DNA of 64,000 bases from a virus, in IMG/VR virus record IMGVR_UViG_3300048113_001121, positions 62,001 through 126,000 of that record; one strand, written 5' to 3'. This document shows, piece by piece, positions 49,144 through 57,006 of the stretch. The position numbers and the translations under genes are program-made. The notes beneath the pieces were generated by a model that was given only the letters and a program-made list of their open reading frames with translations, was not told the origin of the DNA and did no database searches. Each line of letters starts with the position of its first letter. Position 1 is the first letter of the stretch.

Positions 49144-49767
49144 ATGGATTGGATAAGAATATTAGAAGTATTAGTTACCTCGGTTAGCTCAATAATTGTA
49201 GCTTTAGTAGGTGCTGGTTTCTTTAGACAAATGAGAGACAAACAGGAGAAAAGTAGGTCTAAAGAGAAACTAATGGAACAAATCAAAAAAGACGAGATAG
49301 TACATCTCGCAATAAGAGACGTTAGACGAAGTTATAACGCCGATAGAGTATATATATGGCAATTTCATAATGGGGGTAGTTTTTATACGACCTCACCGAT
49401 GCAAAAATTATCAATTACTTATGAAAGATGTTCCGATGGATTAGAACGAAAAGCCGAAAAAAATCAAAATCATTTAATAACTAGTTTTACAAGTTACATC
49501 AAAGACACTATGGATGGTAAAATGTACTTCCCTAATGTCGAGGATATGAATGATATAGGTTTAAGGTCATTAGCTTATTCAAGTGGAACAAGAGGTCACT
49601 GTGCCGTACCTATATATGATAAAGACAAGCATTTAGTCGCTATACTTTGTTTAGATTGGGTTTTTAGTGAAATACCTAAACAATATTTAAAGAAGGATGG
49701 TCAATTTACCCAAGATTTTATAGACGAATTTAGTACTGATGCTGACACATTAGACCCATACTTATAA
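49144..49767 (+). CDS. Membrane-anchored GAF-like sensor domain protein
   Basis: 207 residues. A transmembrane helix (VLVTSVSSIIVALVGAGFF, 9-27) and a short coil lead into a domain with RRSYNADRVYIWQFHNGGSF, MQKLSITYERCSDG, GHCAVPIYDKDKHLVAILCL, which fits a GAF-type fold (Y-x-W/F-HNG is typical of a phage and plasmid subgroup). Such domains bind small ligands; the ligand is unknown. The next gene begins 1 nt after its stop. Confidence 0.78.
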   Translation: MDWIRILEVLVTSVSSIIVALVGAGFFRQMRDKQEKSRSKEKLMEQIKKDEIVHLAIRDVRRSYNADRVYIWQFHNGGSFYTTSPMQKLSITYERCSDGLERKAEKNQNHLITSFTSYIKDTMDGKMYFPNVEDMNDIGLRSLAYSSGTRGHCAVPIYDKDKHLVAILCLDWVFSEIPKQYLKKDGQFTQDFIDEFSTDADTLDPYL

Positions 49768-49768
49768 T

Positions 49769-50020
49769 ATGTTTAATAAACATTTAAAACATTGTCTAAA
49801 ATATCAAAAAGTTATATTAATCTTTTTGAGTTTATCATTATTATCTGTGGTAGACACTATAAAAGGTTATATAATAAGTGAATGTGGATACACAAAAGAA
49901 TTCTGGATGGTAGAGTCAATTTCTTTACTATTATCTGTATTTTTACTATACTACTTATGGAACAATATCAATGATGGTTATTGTTACACTAAGAAAAAAG
50001 AAAGTAAAAATATAGATTAA
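49769..50020 (+). CDS. Two-helix membrane protein
   Basis: 83 residues with hydrophobic segments KVILIFLSLSLLSVVDTI and SISLLLSVFLLYYLWNNI separated by a short loop with one Cys. Unknown; a holin-like role is possible from shape alone. Confidence 0.65.
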   Translation: MFNKHLKHCLKYQKVILIFLSLSLLSVVDTIKGYIISECGYTKEFWMVESISLLLSVFLLYYLWNNINDGYCYTKKKESKNID

Positions 50021-50022
50021 AC

Positions 50023-50271
50023 ATGAAATTCACTTTAGACACTACAGAAAAAACAATTACAATAGAGGGTAATTTTACAAAAGTAGAGATGACCCAACTA
50101 TTCGATATACTAGATATCGAAAATATAGAGGAGTATACAATTCAAACAAAATCTCCTGATTTTTGGTATCAAACCAACACGTATAATCCTGATATACAAC
50201 TATACTCAACAAATAACACATTCGATAATAACTTAAAAGTCGTATATAAAAATATAGTAGACTCAATATAG
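50023..50271 (+). CDS. Small hypothetical protein
   Basis: 82 residues, beta-rich (KFTLDTTEKTITIEGNFTKV, then QTNTYNPDIQLYSTNNTFD). Follows the membrane protein after 2 nt. Unknown. Confidence 0.65.
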   Translation: MKFTLDTTEKTITIEGNFTKVEMTQLFDILDIENIEEYTIQTKSPDFWYQTNTYNPDIQLYSTNNTFDNNLKVVYKNIVDSI

Positions 50272-50291
50272 TATAATTATATTTTAGTTTA

Positions 50292-50299
50292 TATTTATT
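50292..50299 (+). promoter_or_regulatory. Late-type box TATTTATT
   Basis: 3 nt before the ATG at 50303; the gap is GTT as at 57706. Confidence 0.65.
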
Positions 50300-50302
50300 G
50301 TT

Positions 50303-50611
50303 ATGGGTACTTCAATGGAAAAATTCTTAGATAAAACTAAATCAGACAATAAAATTGTAGATATGTATACTGACGTAAGAAAATGGTTACAGTCAGAAGG
50401 TCATACCACAATAACATCACAATCTATAAGTAAAGCTCCACACGATATATGGAGATTAATGGAAAATCTTAGAGGTGAAGTTTCAGTCTTAAGAGACACA
50501 TTAAGAAGATACGGTATTTTAGAGTCTGACGATGTCTATGAGGAATGGTTGAAAAGTAGACTAAGTAAAATAGATAAACAGTACCCACTAATAGACGAAA
50601 GAAATGATTAA
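50303..50611 (+). CDS. Hypothetical late protein
   Basis: 102 residues, helical and charged: MEKFLDKTKSDNKIVDMYTD, then APHDIWRLMENLRGEVSVLR and a basic end. The start codon is fixed by the late box. It overlaps the next gene by 8 nt. Confidence 0.7.
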   Translation: MGTSMEKFLDKTKSDNKIVDMYTDVRKWLQSEGHTTITSQSISKAPHDIWRLMENLRGEVSVLRDTLRRYGILESDDVYEEWLKSRLSKIDKQYPLIDERND

Positions 50612-50861
50612 TTTTATAAAAAACTTATTTAAACCTAAATTTGTCCCTCAGGATGAAATACAAGAGTTTCTTGTGAGTATTAATTTTAAACAATGTTCAG
50701 TAAATAAGAATGAATTAATAAAAGATAATAGTAACCATAAAATTATTTATAATATGGATAAGTTATCTGTTAGTATAACTAAAGATGGTGGTACTATTGT
50801 TTTAAAATCTTTCGGTAACATTACTAAAATTAAGAGATTTATATCTAAATACTCTATTTAA
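50604..50861 (+). CDS. Small hypothetical protein
   Basis: 85 residues, basic, starting MINFIKNLFKPKFVPQDEIQ, alpha/beta. Overlaps the previous gene by 8 nt and the convergent gene by 4 nt. Unknown. Confidence 0.65.
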   Translation: MINFIKNLFKPKFVPQDEIQEFLVSINFKQCSVNKNELIKDNSNHKIIYNMDKLSVSITKDGGTIVLKSFGNITKIKRFISKYSI

Positions 50862-51700
50862 ACACCAGTAAATTTTATTTTATTAACATCGTCTTTAAAG
50901 TAAAGTGGACTAATCTCACTAAAACTTTTAAGATATTCTATTCTAGACGAATCTTTTAAGTCCCAGTAAGGTCCGTGCTCATCTTCAAAGTCACCTATTA
51001 ATTCATGGTCCACTTCAGAATCACTCTTAAGTAATATTACAGCCCCTTTATTTGAATCTAAGACCTCCGTTATTTTATGAGTATAATCCTGATGATTTAA
51101 TTCGTTAAGTTTTTCTACCATATTAACGTCCCCAATAACCCATGTAGAACTACCGAAGTGAACTGATTCTTCATCTTCCTCAACCTCACCATCACTACAA
51201 TCTGGACAACTATATGTCCCCATACCGTCACACTGAGTACACTCTATTTCACCTGACCCATTACACATACCACATTCATCATCTTCATCACTATCCCCAT
51301 AAGGTTCACCCTCACCTGTACCTTCACATTCATGACACGTTTCTGAACCTGTATTTAAACACTCACGACAGTCTGCATCTCCAAGACCTGCACAATTTTC
51401 ACATGAGATATCTCTAGCAAATAATTCATCCACATCACTCAGAGATAACATATATACTTCGTTCTCACTTCTCCATATTGCCGTTTCAATATCGTCACCC
51501 TTAAACATAAAGAATATGATAAAAGATAATTTTACGATTTCTTTATTTGATAATGTAGTTTTTACTAATCTTTTTGTTGGCGGTAAGGACATGATTTGTC
51601 TTAATATATAACTCGCTCCAGGTGTTTCCTTAAATTTATTATTTGAAACTACCTTCTCGATATAAGTTTTAATTATTTTTGCTAGTTGAGCTAAATCCAT
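50858..51700 (-). CDS. DnaJ-type zinc-finger protein without J domain
   Basis: 280 residues. Between about 130 and 200 are six CxxC elements in DnaJ style: CENCAGLG, CRECLNTG, CHECEGTG, CGMCNGSG, CTQCDGMG and CPDCSDG, which would bind two or three zinc ions. There is no J domain with HPD, so it does not recruit DnaK in the normal way; it may bind unfolded protein or RNA. The flanks are unknown. A late-type box lies 15 nt upstream. Confidence 0.8.
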   Translation of the reverse strand: MDLAQLAKIIKTYIEKVVSNNKFKETPGASYILRQIMSLPPTKRLVKTTLSNKEIVKLSFIIFFMFKGDDIETAIWRSENEVYMLSLSDVDELFARDISCENCAGLGDADCRECLNTGSETCHECEGTGEGEPYGDSDEDDECGMCNGSGEIECTQCDGMGTYSCPDCSDGEVEEDEESVHFGSSTWVIGDVNMVEKLNELNHQDYTHKITEVLDSNKGAVILLKSDSEVDHELIGDFEDEHGPYWDLKDSSRIEYLKSFSEISPLYFKDDVNKIKFTGV

Positions 51701-51715
51701 TGTATTACGTTTTAA

Positions 51716-51723
51716 TATAAATA
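51716..51723 (-). promoter_or_regulatory. Late-type box TATTTATA
   Basis: 15 nt before the zinc-finger gene; six bases away from the plus-strand box at 51730. Confidence 0.65.
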
Positions 51724-51729
51724 TTCAGA

Positions 51730-51737
51730 TATTTATT
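51730..51737 (+). promoter_or_regulatory. Late-type box TATTTATT
   Basis: 14 nt before the ATG at 51752, arranged back to back with the minus-strand box. Confidence 0.65.
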
Positions 51738-51751
51738 TAAAAATACAAGAT

Positions 51752-52522
51752 ATGTCAAGCGTTTCAAGAATTAAGAACCTTATGAGAATAACAGAGCAAC
51801 AAAAAATTGTGGCACCTTCGGTTAACATAGATGCGTTAATTACTATGTTATTATTTATAAAGGATAAAAATCCTGAAGTAATTGAGGATATAGAAGACTT
51901 TGAGGATGTTGATTTTTCTGAATTTACTGGAGTAAGTCTAAGTAATTACATTAGTAAAAATTTACCTTTATTTGGTTTACCTAAATTTGATGGAGCAATT
52001 GAAGATTTTTATGGGAATTTTATATTAAATAATATTACGTTAATTCGTAATGGTGAAACTGACAAAACTAAGTATACCATACCAACTCTTAAAAAATTTG
52101 AAGTATTAGGTGAAGAAAGGTATAGTGGTAGAAAAGGTGATTATTATAAATTATTCCTTGAAGGTTACTCAGAAGAGTTTATCACTAGACAAATTGAAAC
52201 AGGAGAAATTGATGTATCAATGGGGGAATTCATTGAAGAAGAATGGGGTGATACATGGGATACTGAAAGGTTTGTAGATGATATTAAAGAAGTACCTATG
52301 AATACCGACACCTCATATAAGACTCCGTCAAATAATTCATTAAAAGAAGATGTAGAGATTCAACCTGAAATTAAATCGGAAGACTTCATGGATTTCGTTA
52401 ACGGTGAATACGATATTGAAACATTAGAATTAATGCAGTCAGTAATATCGGGTAGAGTTCGTAAACTAAAAAGTTTAATCGATATCGCCAATCGAAAAGA
52501 AATCAAAGGTTATAGAAAATAA
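51752..52522 (+). CDS. Tagged late protein
   Basis: 256 residues. The N-terminus MSSVSRIKNLMRITEQQKI shares SRIxxIM with the tags at 17300 and 20913 and has an ITE site at 13-15. The rest is acidic and alpha/beta with no recognised domain; the end RVRKLKSLIDIANRKEIKGY is basic. It shows that the tag also occurs on plus-strand late genes. Confidence 0.72.
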   Translation: MSSVSRIKNLMRITEQQKIVAPSVNIDALITMLLFIKDKNPEVIEDIEDFEDVDFSEFTGVSLSNYISKNLPLFGLPKFDGAIEDFYGNFILNNITLIRNGETDKTKYTIPTLKKFEVLGEERYSGRKGDYYKLFLEGYSEEFITRQIETGEIDVSMGEFIEEEWGDTWDTERFVDDIKEVPMNTDTSYKTPSNNSLKEDVEIQPEIKSEDFMDFVNGEYDIETLELMQSVISGRVRKLKSLIDIANRKEIKGYRK

Positions 52523-52525
52523 AAA

Positions 52526-52550
52526 GGGAGATGGTAGCGAAACCTCTCCC
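52526..52550. terminator. Bidirectional hairpin
   Basis: GGGAGA and TCTCCC pair with GGT/ACC inside. Seen from the minus strand the stem is followed by TTTTTATTTT, so it mainly ends the minus-strand metallothionein-like gene. Confidence 0.7.
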
Positions 52551-52598
52551 CTTAATCGCTCATAACTATAAGCGGTCCTAAACTCCTACAACAACAGA

Positions 52599-52730
52599 TT
52601 ACCTGTCATACGGAGCCATATGTTTACTCTCTTCAGAGTCATTACCTTTAAACTTACATGTACAGTTTTCACACGTACATCCTTCATTTAGACATTTTTC
52701 TTTTTTACAAGTACAATTTTCACAAGCCAT
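52599..52730 (-). CDS. Metallothionein-like small Cys-rich protein
   Basis: 43 residues with eight Cys in the first 28: CENCTCKKEKC, then GCTCENCTCKFKG. Two CENCTCK units suggest an internal duplication. It could bind zinc or copper; no enzyme motif. The gene lies upstream of a terminator and 4 nt downstream of the next minus-strand gene, so it is the last gene of that unit. Confidence 0.65.
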   Translation of the reverse strand: MACENCTCKKEKCLNEGCTCENCTCKFKGNDSEESKHMAPYDR

Positions 52731-52734
52731 AATT

Positions 52735-52950
52735 TTATTTTTTTACGTTTAGAAATTTTTCAACTTCTTTATTATTAGGGATACCCATTTCACGATTACA
52801 TTCACAACAATACACTCTCATGTTGTTGGTCCCATCTTTAAATTTAACACGAGTCTCTTTATGAGTACACTTTTCTTGTATACTCGTCATTTCAGTCTCT
52901 AAATGTTTAATTTGTTTTTCAATGTTATTAATTTTTTCTGCATTTCCCAT
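52735..52950 (-). CDS. Coiled-coil zinc-finger protein
   Basis: 71 residues. An N-terminal coil (INNIEKQIKHLETEMTSIQE) is followed by KCTHKETRVKF and MRVYCCECNREMG, probably one zinc site (C-x-H ... C-C-x-C). Adjacent to the Cys-rich 43-aa gene. Function unknown. Confidence 0.68.
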   Translation of the reverse strand: MGNAEKINNIEKQIKHLETEMTSIQEKCTHKETRVKFKDGTNNMRVYCCECNREMGIPNNKEVEKFLNVKK

Positions 52951-52978
52951 TCTTCCTATTTAAATTATTTATGGAATA

Positions 52979-53341
52979 CTATTTAAAATCAAATATAATA
53001 CTTATATTTTGTTTTTCAAAATAGTTGTCAATCTTTTTTTTAAAATCAGGTAAAGCTCTTAAAAACTCTATCAGATTCATAAACTTTTGATTAACCTCCC
53101 CCTCACTACTCATGTGAGATAATATCAAATTCTCTAAAGAACTGGCTTTTAATGGTAACATATTTTCTTTAATATTCAACTGTTCTTTCAATTCATCAGG
53201 TAACTCAAATGAAAGGGTATGTGAATGGTCACTTGAATCACTTAGAGGTATCACCTCGAAGTCAAAAAGACCACTTGGTCTCTTAGGTCCAAGCATAACG
53301 AAAAAGTCTCTCAATAGTTCTAATGCAACTTTGTTACTCAT
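52979..53341 (-). CDS. Hypothetical late protein
   Basis: 120 residues, alpha/beta, starting MSNKVALELLRDFFVMLGPK. LFDFEVIPLSDSSDHSHTLS contains paired strands. No family recognised. The late-type box ends 3 nt before its ATG. Confidence 0.68.
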   Translation of the reverse strand: MSNKVALELLRDFFVMLGPKRPSGLFDFEVIPLSDSSDHSHTLSFELPDELKEQLNIKENMLPLKASSLENLILSHMSSEGEVNQKFMNLIEFLRALPDFKKKIDNYFEKQNISIIFDFK

Positions 53342-53344
53342 GTT

Positions 53345-53352
53345 AATAAATA
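53345..53352 (-). promoter_or_regulatory. Late-type box TATTTATT
   Basis: 3 nt before the ATG at 53341. Confidence 0.6.
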
Positions 53353-53384
53353 TTAGTACTTTGGTTAAATATAGTTTTTATAAC

Positions 53385-53392
53385 TATTTATG
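53385..53392 (+). promoter_or_regulatory. Late-type box TATTTATG
   Basis: 3 nt before the ATG at 53396. Its last three bases are themselves an in-frame ATG (53390), but the spacing rule favours the second one. Confidence 0.55.
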
Positions 53393-53395
53393 AAT

Positions 53396-54253
53396 ATGAG
53401 TATCGACACACAATATGGAATGTTATTTAAGTTTATGAACCAATCTAGGTCTAAATATATGGGATTAGATTTAACTTATGACTTCGAACTTTTACCTGAA
53501 AATAGAATTTCTGTAGATATCTTCGCTGAAGGTAATTTTGATTTACCCATTAGAACTAAACAAATGTTTCGTAATATGTTTATGGAATTCTTTTTAAAAG
53601 ATTCCAAATATTTTAACATACCGAGAAGTACTGTTGGGTTACTTGATTTCAATAATATATTATTAAACGGTGAGAGACTTGGAGATAGAATAACAATGGA
53701 TGATAACTTTAAAAAAGACTTAGTCAATGTTGAATCTAAATTAAAAAAATACTACTCAATTGATATTGCCGATTATCCACAGGGGTCATTTAGATTAGAG
53801 TCCTTCGATAATGATTTAAAAACCTATATTGAAATATTGGATGAAGATTCATTAATGTATACTGTTGATATTAAAGACTCTCAAAAAATAACACTAAATG
53901 GTAATGAGTTTAATCGAAATACTATAGTGGACTTTTTAGACTCAGTAGATATAGGTTCACCAGATACTGACCCCGATTCAATATTTGAATCTATTTCAAA
54001 TGCAGTTTGGGAAAACTCTGTTGAAGGGGATGGTACTTCTTTGGAATTATTTTGGGATAAATTAATGTCAAATGGTATGAACTACCAAAATTACTTTATG
54101 GAAAATGTGGGGATGTTGTCTGTTGTTAATTTAAATAGTTATGATGGTATGTTTAACGATAATATACATAACTATAATACTGAATCACAATCAGAGGTTC
54201 TATCAATATTTGTTGGTTGGTTAGAAACTAATAAGGGTAAGTATAAACTTTAA
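53396..54253 (+). CDS. Hypothetical late protein
   Basis: 285 residues from MSIDTQYGMLFKFMNQ. Acidic, alpha/beta, with ELLPENRISVDIFAEGNFDL and SLMYTVDIKDSQKITLNGNE. It has the flavour of several medium-size late proteins here (54250, 57709, 58155) with paired strands around a conserved D-x-x-x, but real homology among them is unproven. It converges with the next gene with 4 nt overlap. Confidence 0.68.
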   Translation: MSIDTQYGMLFKFMNQSRSKYMGLDLTYDFELLPENRISVDIFAEGNFDLPIRTKQMFRNMFMEFFLKDSKYFNIPRSTVGLLDFNNILLNGERLGDRITMDDNFKKDLVNVESKLKKYYSIDIADYPQGSFRLESFDNDLKTYIEILDEDSLMYTVDIKDSQKITLNGNEFNRNTIVDFLDSVDIGSPDTDPDSIFESISNAVWENSVEGDGTSLELFWDKLMSNGMNYQNYFMENVGMLSVVNLNSYDGMFNDNIHNYNTESQSEVLSIFVGWLETNKGKYKL

Positions 54254-54765
54254 GAAATCTTTTTCCAAACACTACTATTCTCTGAACCAATGAAAGTATC
54301 TAAATCTTCATCGTAATTTAGTATTGTCTCACCTCTATGATTAATGAGATTAAAATCAACATAAGGTACGTCCCCTAATGACAAACCCATTAACCTAAGG
54401 AATTTTTGTGAAATATATGGAAATATAACATTTTTAATAAATTCATACCCATTAAATTCTAAGAAACTATCGGCCTCAAGTTCAGGACGTAATTTATATA
54501 CCTTTTTTAATTCTGGCATACTATCAGATATTTCATAAAAACCTTCTGTATTTAAAATCACATTAATAACTAGAGTACCCGGTTGTATCATTTCATAACC
54601 ACCGTATTTAATTGGCTCTTTAGAAGGTACAAAGTCTAACTCGATATCCTTTATTTTACCATCTAATACCTCATGGTCCATAACCATATTAGAATATTTA
54701 GCAATATCATCATACGACTTAGGCATTATCTTATTAAACATGTTATTCATTAAATTAAAATCCAT
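54250..54765 (-). CDS. Hypothetical late protein
   Basis: 171 residues: an N-terminal helix, then beta strands KIKDIELDFVPSKEPIKYGG, TLVINVILNTEGFYEIS, and a helical end IFPYISQKFLRLMGLSLGD. No family recognised. The late-type box ends 3 nt before the ATG. Confidence 0.68.
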   Translation of the reverse strand: MDFNLMNNMFNKIMPKSYDDIAKYSNMVMDHEVLDGKIKDIELDFVPSKEPIKYGGYEMIQPGTLVINVILNTEGFYEISDSMPELKKVYKLRPELEADSFLEFNGYEFIKNVIFPYISQKFLRLMGLSLGDVPYVDFNLINHRGETILNYDEDLDTFIGSENSSVWKKIS

Positions 54766-54768
54766 ACA

Positions 54769-54776
54769 TATAAATA
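54769..54776 (-). promoter_or_regulatory. Late-type box TATTTATA
   Basis: 3 nt before the ATG at 54765. Confidence 0.65.
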
Positions 54777-54790
54777 TATGTGACCACCTT

Positions 54791-54925
54791 ATGTTTCAAG
54801 ACTTTCTTAAAATAGTGTTATTAATACGGGACGAAGGACCCGTTAAAAAAAATTTTTTAGAACAAAAGGACCGACCGAAGGTCGAGAAAAACGGTCCGAA
54901 ATATCCGATACCGGCATATGAATGA
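54791..54925 (+). CDS. Possible small protein or structured RNA, 44 codons
   Basis: The frame begins MFQDFLKIVLLIRDEGPVKK and ends in a Pro/Lys-rich tail (NGPKYPIPAYE). Codons CCG, CGG, CGA and GTC are frequent, unlike the rest of the phage. The same bases hold two hairpins: ACGGG with CCCGT (54826-54843) and GGACCG with CGGTCC (54868-54897) around GACC-GAA-GGTC. Protein and RNA readings are both open. Confidence 0.3.
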   Translation: MFQDFLKIVLLIRDEGPVKKNFLEQKDRPKVEKNGPKYPIPAYE

Positions 54926-55439
54926 TTAATTAAGTATATTAAATCATTATATTCACACCATCTAAAGGTATTTCCAAAGAGTTTATTCCGACAGATACCT
55001 AAAAAAAACCCTCTTTTCATCGGTGAAATCCCCATTTAGTTATACTTTTAGGTGATTTTATTCACTAATGGTCATAACCCCCTCCCTTACTGTCGGAATC
55101 CCCCATTTAGAAATAGTTATAAGGCACCATCCCTATATTACAGTTAATGGTGTTCTAAGTGGTGTTTTGTAGGACGTTTCGTAGATGAAACCGTGTTTTT
55201 AGGTGATTTGGTTATAAGAGGGTGGGTTTATATGAGTCTTTAACCACACTACACTTTGGTTTTCTTCTCCTTACGGAGAATTATAGGTAGTGTATTTTAT
55301 AATAGACTGTTTCTCCACCCTGTTCTATAGGGATTATATGTTTACCCATATAGATACCCCCCTTTCTTATCCTTTATATGTATATCCGTATAATACCCCT
55401 TTCTTTTACTGTGTGTATATAAAGGGTGGGTATTATCTT
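54926..55439. other. Gene-free, hairpin-rich stretch
   Basis: About 510 nt with no convincing gene. It has a 10-bp inverted repeat ATTCCGACAG/CTGTCGGAAT (54985-54994 and 55090-55099), AGGTAT/ATACCT inside it, a nested hairpin ACACTAC/GTAGTGT enclosing TTCTCC-TTAC-GGAGAA (55246-55293), and near-repeated phrases (ATCCCC-ATTTAG-TTATA twice; TTTTAGGTGATTT twice). Base use is richer in C and G runs than elsewhere. A large structured RNA, an origin or a packaging site are candidates. Confidence 0.5.
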
Positions 55440-55589
55440 ATGGACTCTATAAAGGAGAATGTCTTATATAATACGTTGAGGAAACTTTGGAGTTATAACC
55501 TTGAGGTTTATAATAGAAAGTTTTATAGAGACCCGCCGCCTGAGAAATGTAGAGACAAAAAAATTATAGTTTTATTTCCTCCCCGTTAG
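55440..55589 (+). CDS. Possible small basic protein, 49 aa
   Basis: MDSIKENVLYNTLRKLWSYN ... VYNRKFYRDPPPEKCRDKK, basic and plausible as a peptide. A longer frame upstream looks random. No promoter box is visible, and it overlaps the convergent gene by 26 nt. Confidence 0.35.
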   Translation: MDSIKENVLYNTLRKLWSYNLEVYNRKFYRDPPPEKCRDKKIIVLFPPR

Positions 55590-55860
55590 AATCATACTCC
55601 CTTAATACGGTTTTATAGTTCCCTTTAAACTTATTACCTTTAATTAGAACTTCTTTAATGAAGTCTTCGGCTTCAAGTACACCACCTTTAAAGTGTAGGG
55701 GGAATTTCTTTAGATTCTTAATACCTATGGAATCGTGTGTGACATATGTCCACCATTTAAAGAATAGAAATGATTTTTGTTGTTGTACAAAGAAACATAC
55801 ATCGAAGGATATCCCCTTACCGTTATAGAACTCTTCTCGAATTACTCTGTACTTACTCAT
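55564..55860 (-). CDS. Small hypothetical protein
   Basis: 98 residues. FDVCFFVQQQKSFLFFKWWT then KKFPLHFKGGVLEAEDFIKE: beta hairpins and one helix. Unknown function, early-type promoter. Codon choice (more CCC, GAG) matches the gene-free stretch beside it rather than the late genes. Confidence 0.7.
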   Translation of the reverse strand: MSKYRVIREEFYNGKGISFDVCFFVQQQKSFLFFKWWTYVTHDSIGIKNLKKFPLHFKGGVLEAEDFIKEVLIKGNKFKGNYKTVLREYDSNGEEIKL

Positions 55861-55882
55861 ATAGTTATCTTTAAGTGTTCGA

Positions 55883-55890
55883 CAAATATA
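55883..55890 (-). promoter_or_regulatory. Host-like -7 element TATATTTG
   Basis: 22 nt before the ATG at 55860. Transcription would continue into the gene-free stretch. Confidence 0.65.
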
Positions 55891-55905
55891 GGATATAAAA
55901 TTTAC

Positions 55906-56982
55906 TTATACAAATGAATTCTTAACCATGTTCTCATAATGTGTTACGGTTTTACCGTCATTAGATACTTTATAGTTTTTGTTTGGGAATACTGCGATGT
56001 TTTTACCGTTAGAATATAATATGTAATCTATCTCTTTTTTTCTTTGGTACCAGTCTCTCATACCATATGTTTGAACTCTTACTCCTCCGTTCTTTAACCT
56101 CTCCATCTTGGACGCTGGTTTGGTTTGATACCCTTTACCATTAACTTTAAAGTCTACACCACTCACACGGTCCTCTATGGACCCTAAACAGTATTGTGAT
56201 ATATCTTCATCAGTTAGTGTTGGGTTCTCTCTCTTAACGATGTCTATGACCTCGGCCTCTGTCTTCCATCCTCTTTCGAATGACTGTAGGTTTCTTTTTA
56301 CTAACGATTGTAGTATTGGGCTATCTTTTCCGAATATCTCTTCTTTGTTTTCTTTTAGATAATCTTTAAACCCTTCTAAAGTTACCTCATCGTTTTCATC
56401 TTGGTATTTCTCTACTAATATTCTTATCACACCTGGATTGGTATCGAAGAAGTTTAGTATTGACCATCTCTCACCTTCCATCGCTGGAAAGATATCTATT
56501 ACACCTTCTAAGGTTTGACAATCAGGTTCAGAAATTTTTCCCCAATTATTTGGGTACACGTCTTTTAATATATCTAATATTAGTTGAGGTATTCCTGAGG
56601 CCTTTGTTTTCAGTGTATTAACTGATAAGTTTTCTGACTTTCTTTTATCAGACTTAACTAATAACGTTTCTAAAAATTTTGGATATAATTGTCTAAGGTC
56701 ATTAACACTAACCCACATTTTATCACCTTTAACTCTAATGTCTTCGGAATCGAAACTTAAATCTTCACCCGTTTTTTTATTGGTAAGTATAACATTAGTG
56801 GAATTGGCTATTTCAGAAGGACTTTTACTTAAGTCGTTAAAATAAACATTAATTGGTTTATCATATTTAGACCATACATTTGCCCTGCCGAATTCTATTT
56901 TTGCGATATCGGAAGAAACGTCTTGTGAATACATTTCCACAACATTTTCTTTTAATAAATTAACAAGTTTAATATCTTTCAT
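55906..56982 (-). CDS. Tagged late protein with possible PD-(D/E)XK-like end
   Basis: 358 residues. The N-terminus MKDIKLVNLLKENVVEMYSQ has LKE and VVE sites. The C-terminal 110 residues contain SIEDRVSGVDFKVNGKGYQT followed by K, then YQRKKEIDYILYSNGKNIAV, which resembles the D-(8-10)-[EQ]-x-K core of PD-(D/E)XK nucleases and a further acidic/Tyr strand. If right, it could be a head-carried nuclease acting on host DNA. The nuclease call rests on pattern only. The late box ends 4 nt before the ATG. Confidence 0.68.
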   Translation of the reverse strand: MKDIKLVNLLKENVVEMYSQDVSSDIAKIEFGRANVWSKYDKPINVYFNDLSKSPSEIANSTNVILTNKKTGEDLSFDSEDIRVKGDKMWVSVNDLRQLYPKFLETLLVKSDKRKSENLSVNTLKTKASGIPQLILDILKDVYPNNWGKISEPDCQTLEGVIDIFPAMEGERWSILNFFDTNPGVIRILVEKYQDENDEVTLEGFKDYLKENKEEIFGKDSPILQSLVKRNLQSFERGWKTEAEVIDIVKRENPTLTDEDISQYCLGSIEDRVSGVDFKVNGKGYQTKPASKMERLKNGGVRVQTYGMRDWYQRKKEIDYILYSNGKNIAVFPNKNYKVSNDGKTVTHYENMVKNSFV

Positions 56983-56986
56983 ATTA

Positions 56987-56994
56987 TATAAATA
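56987..56994 (-). promoter_or_regulatory. Late-type box TATTTATA
   Basis: 4 nt before the ATG at 56982. Confidence 0.65.
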
Positions 56995-57006
56995 TCTACG
57001 GTATTC

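Noticed and set aside
54796-55035. 79-codon minus-strand frame
   Set aside because: Lies in the hairpin-rich stretch, composition is not like other genes here, no promoter box or helix/strand pattern.
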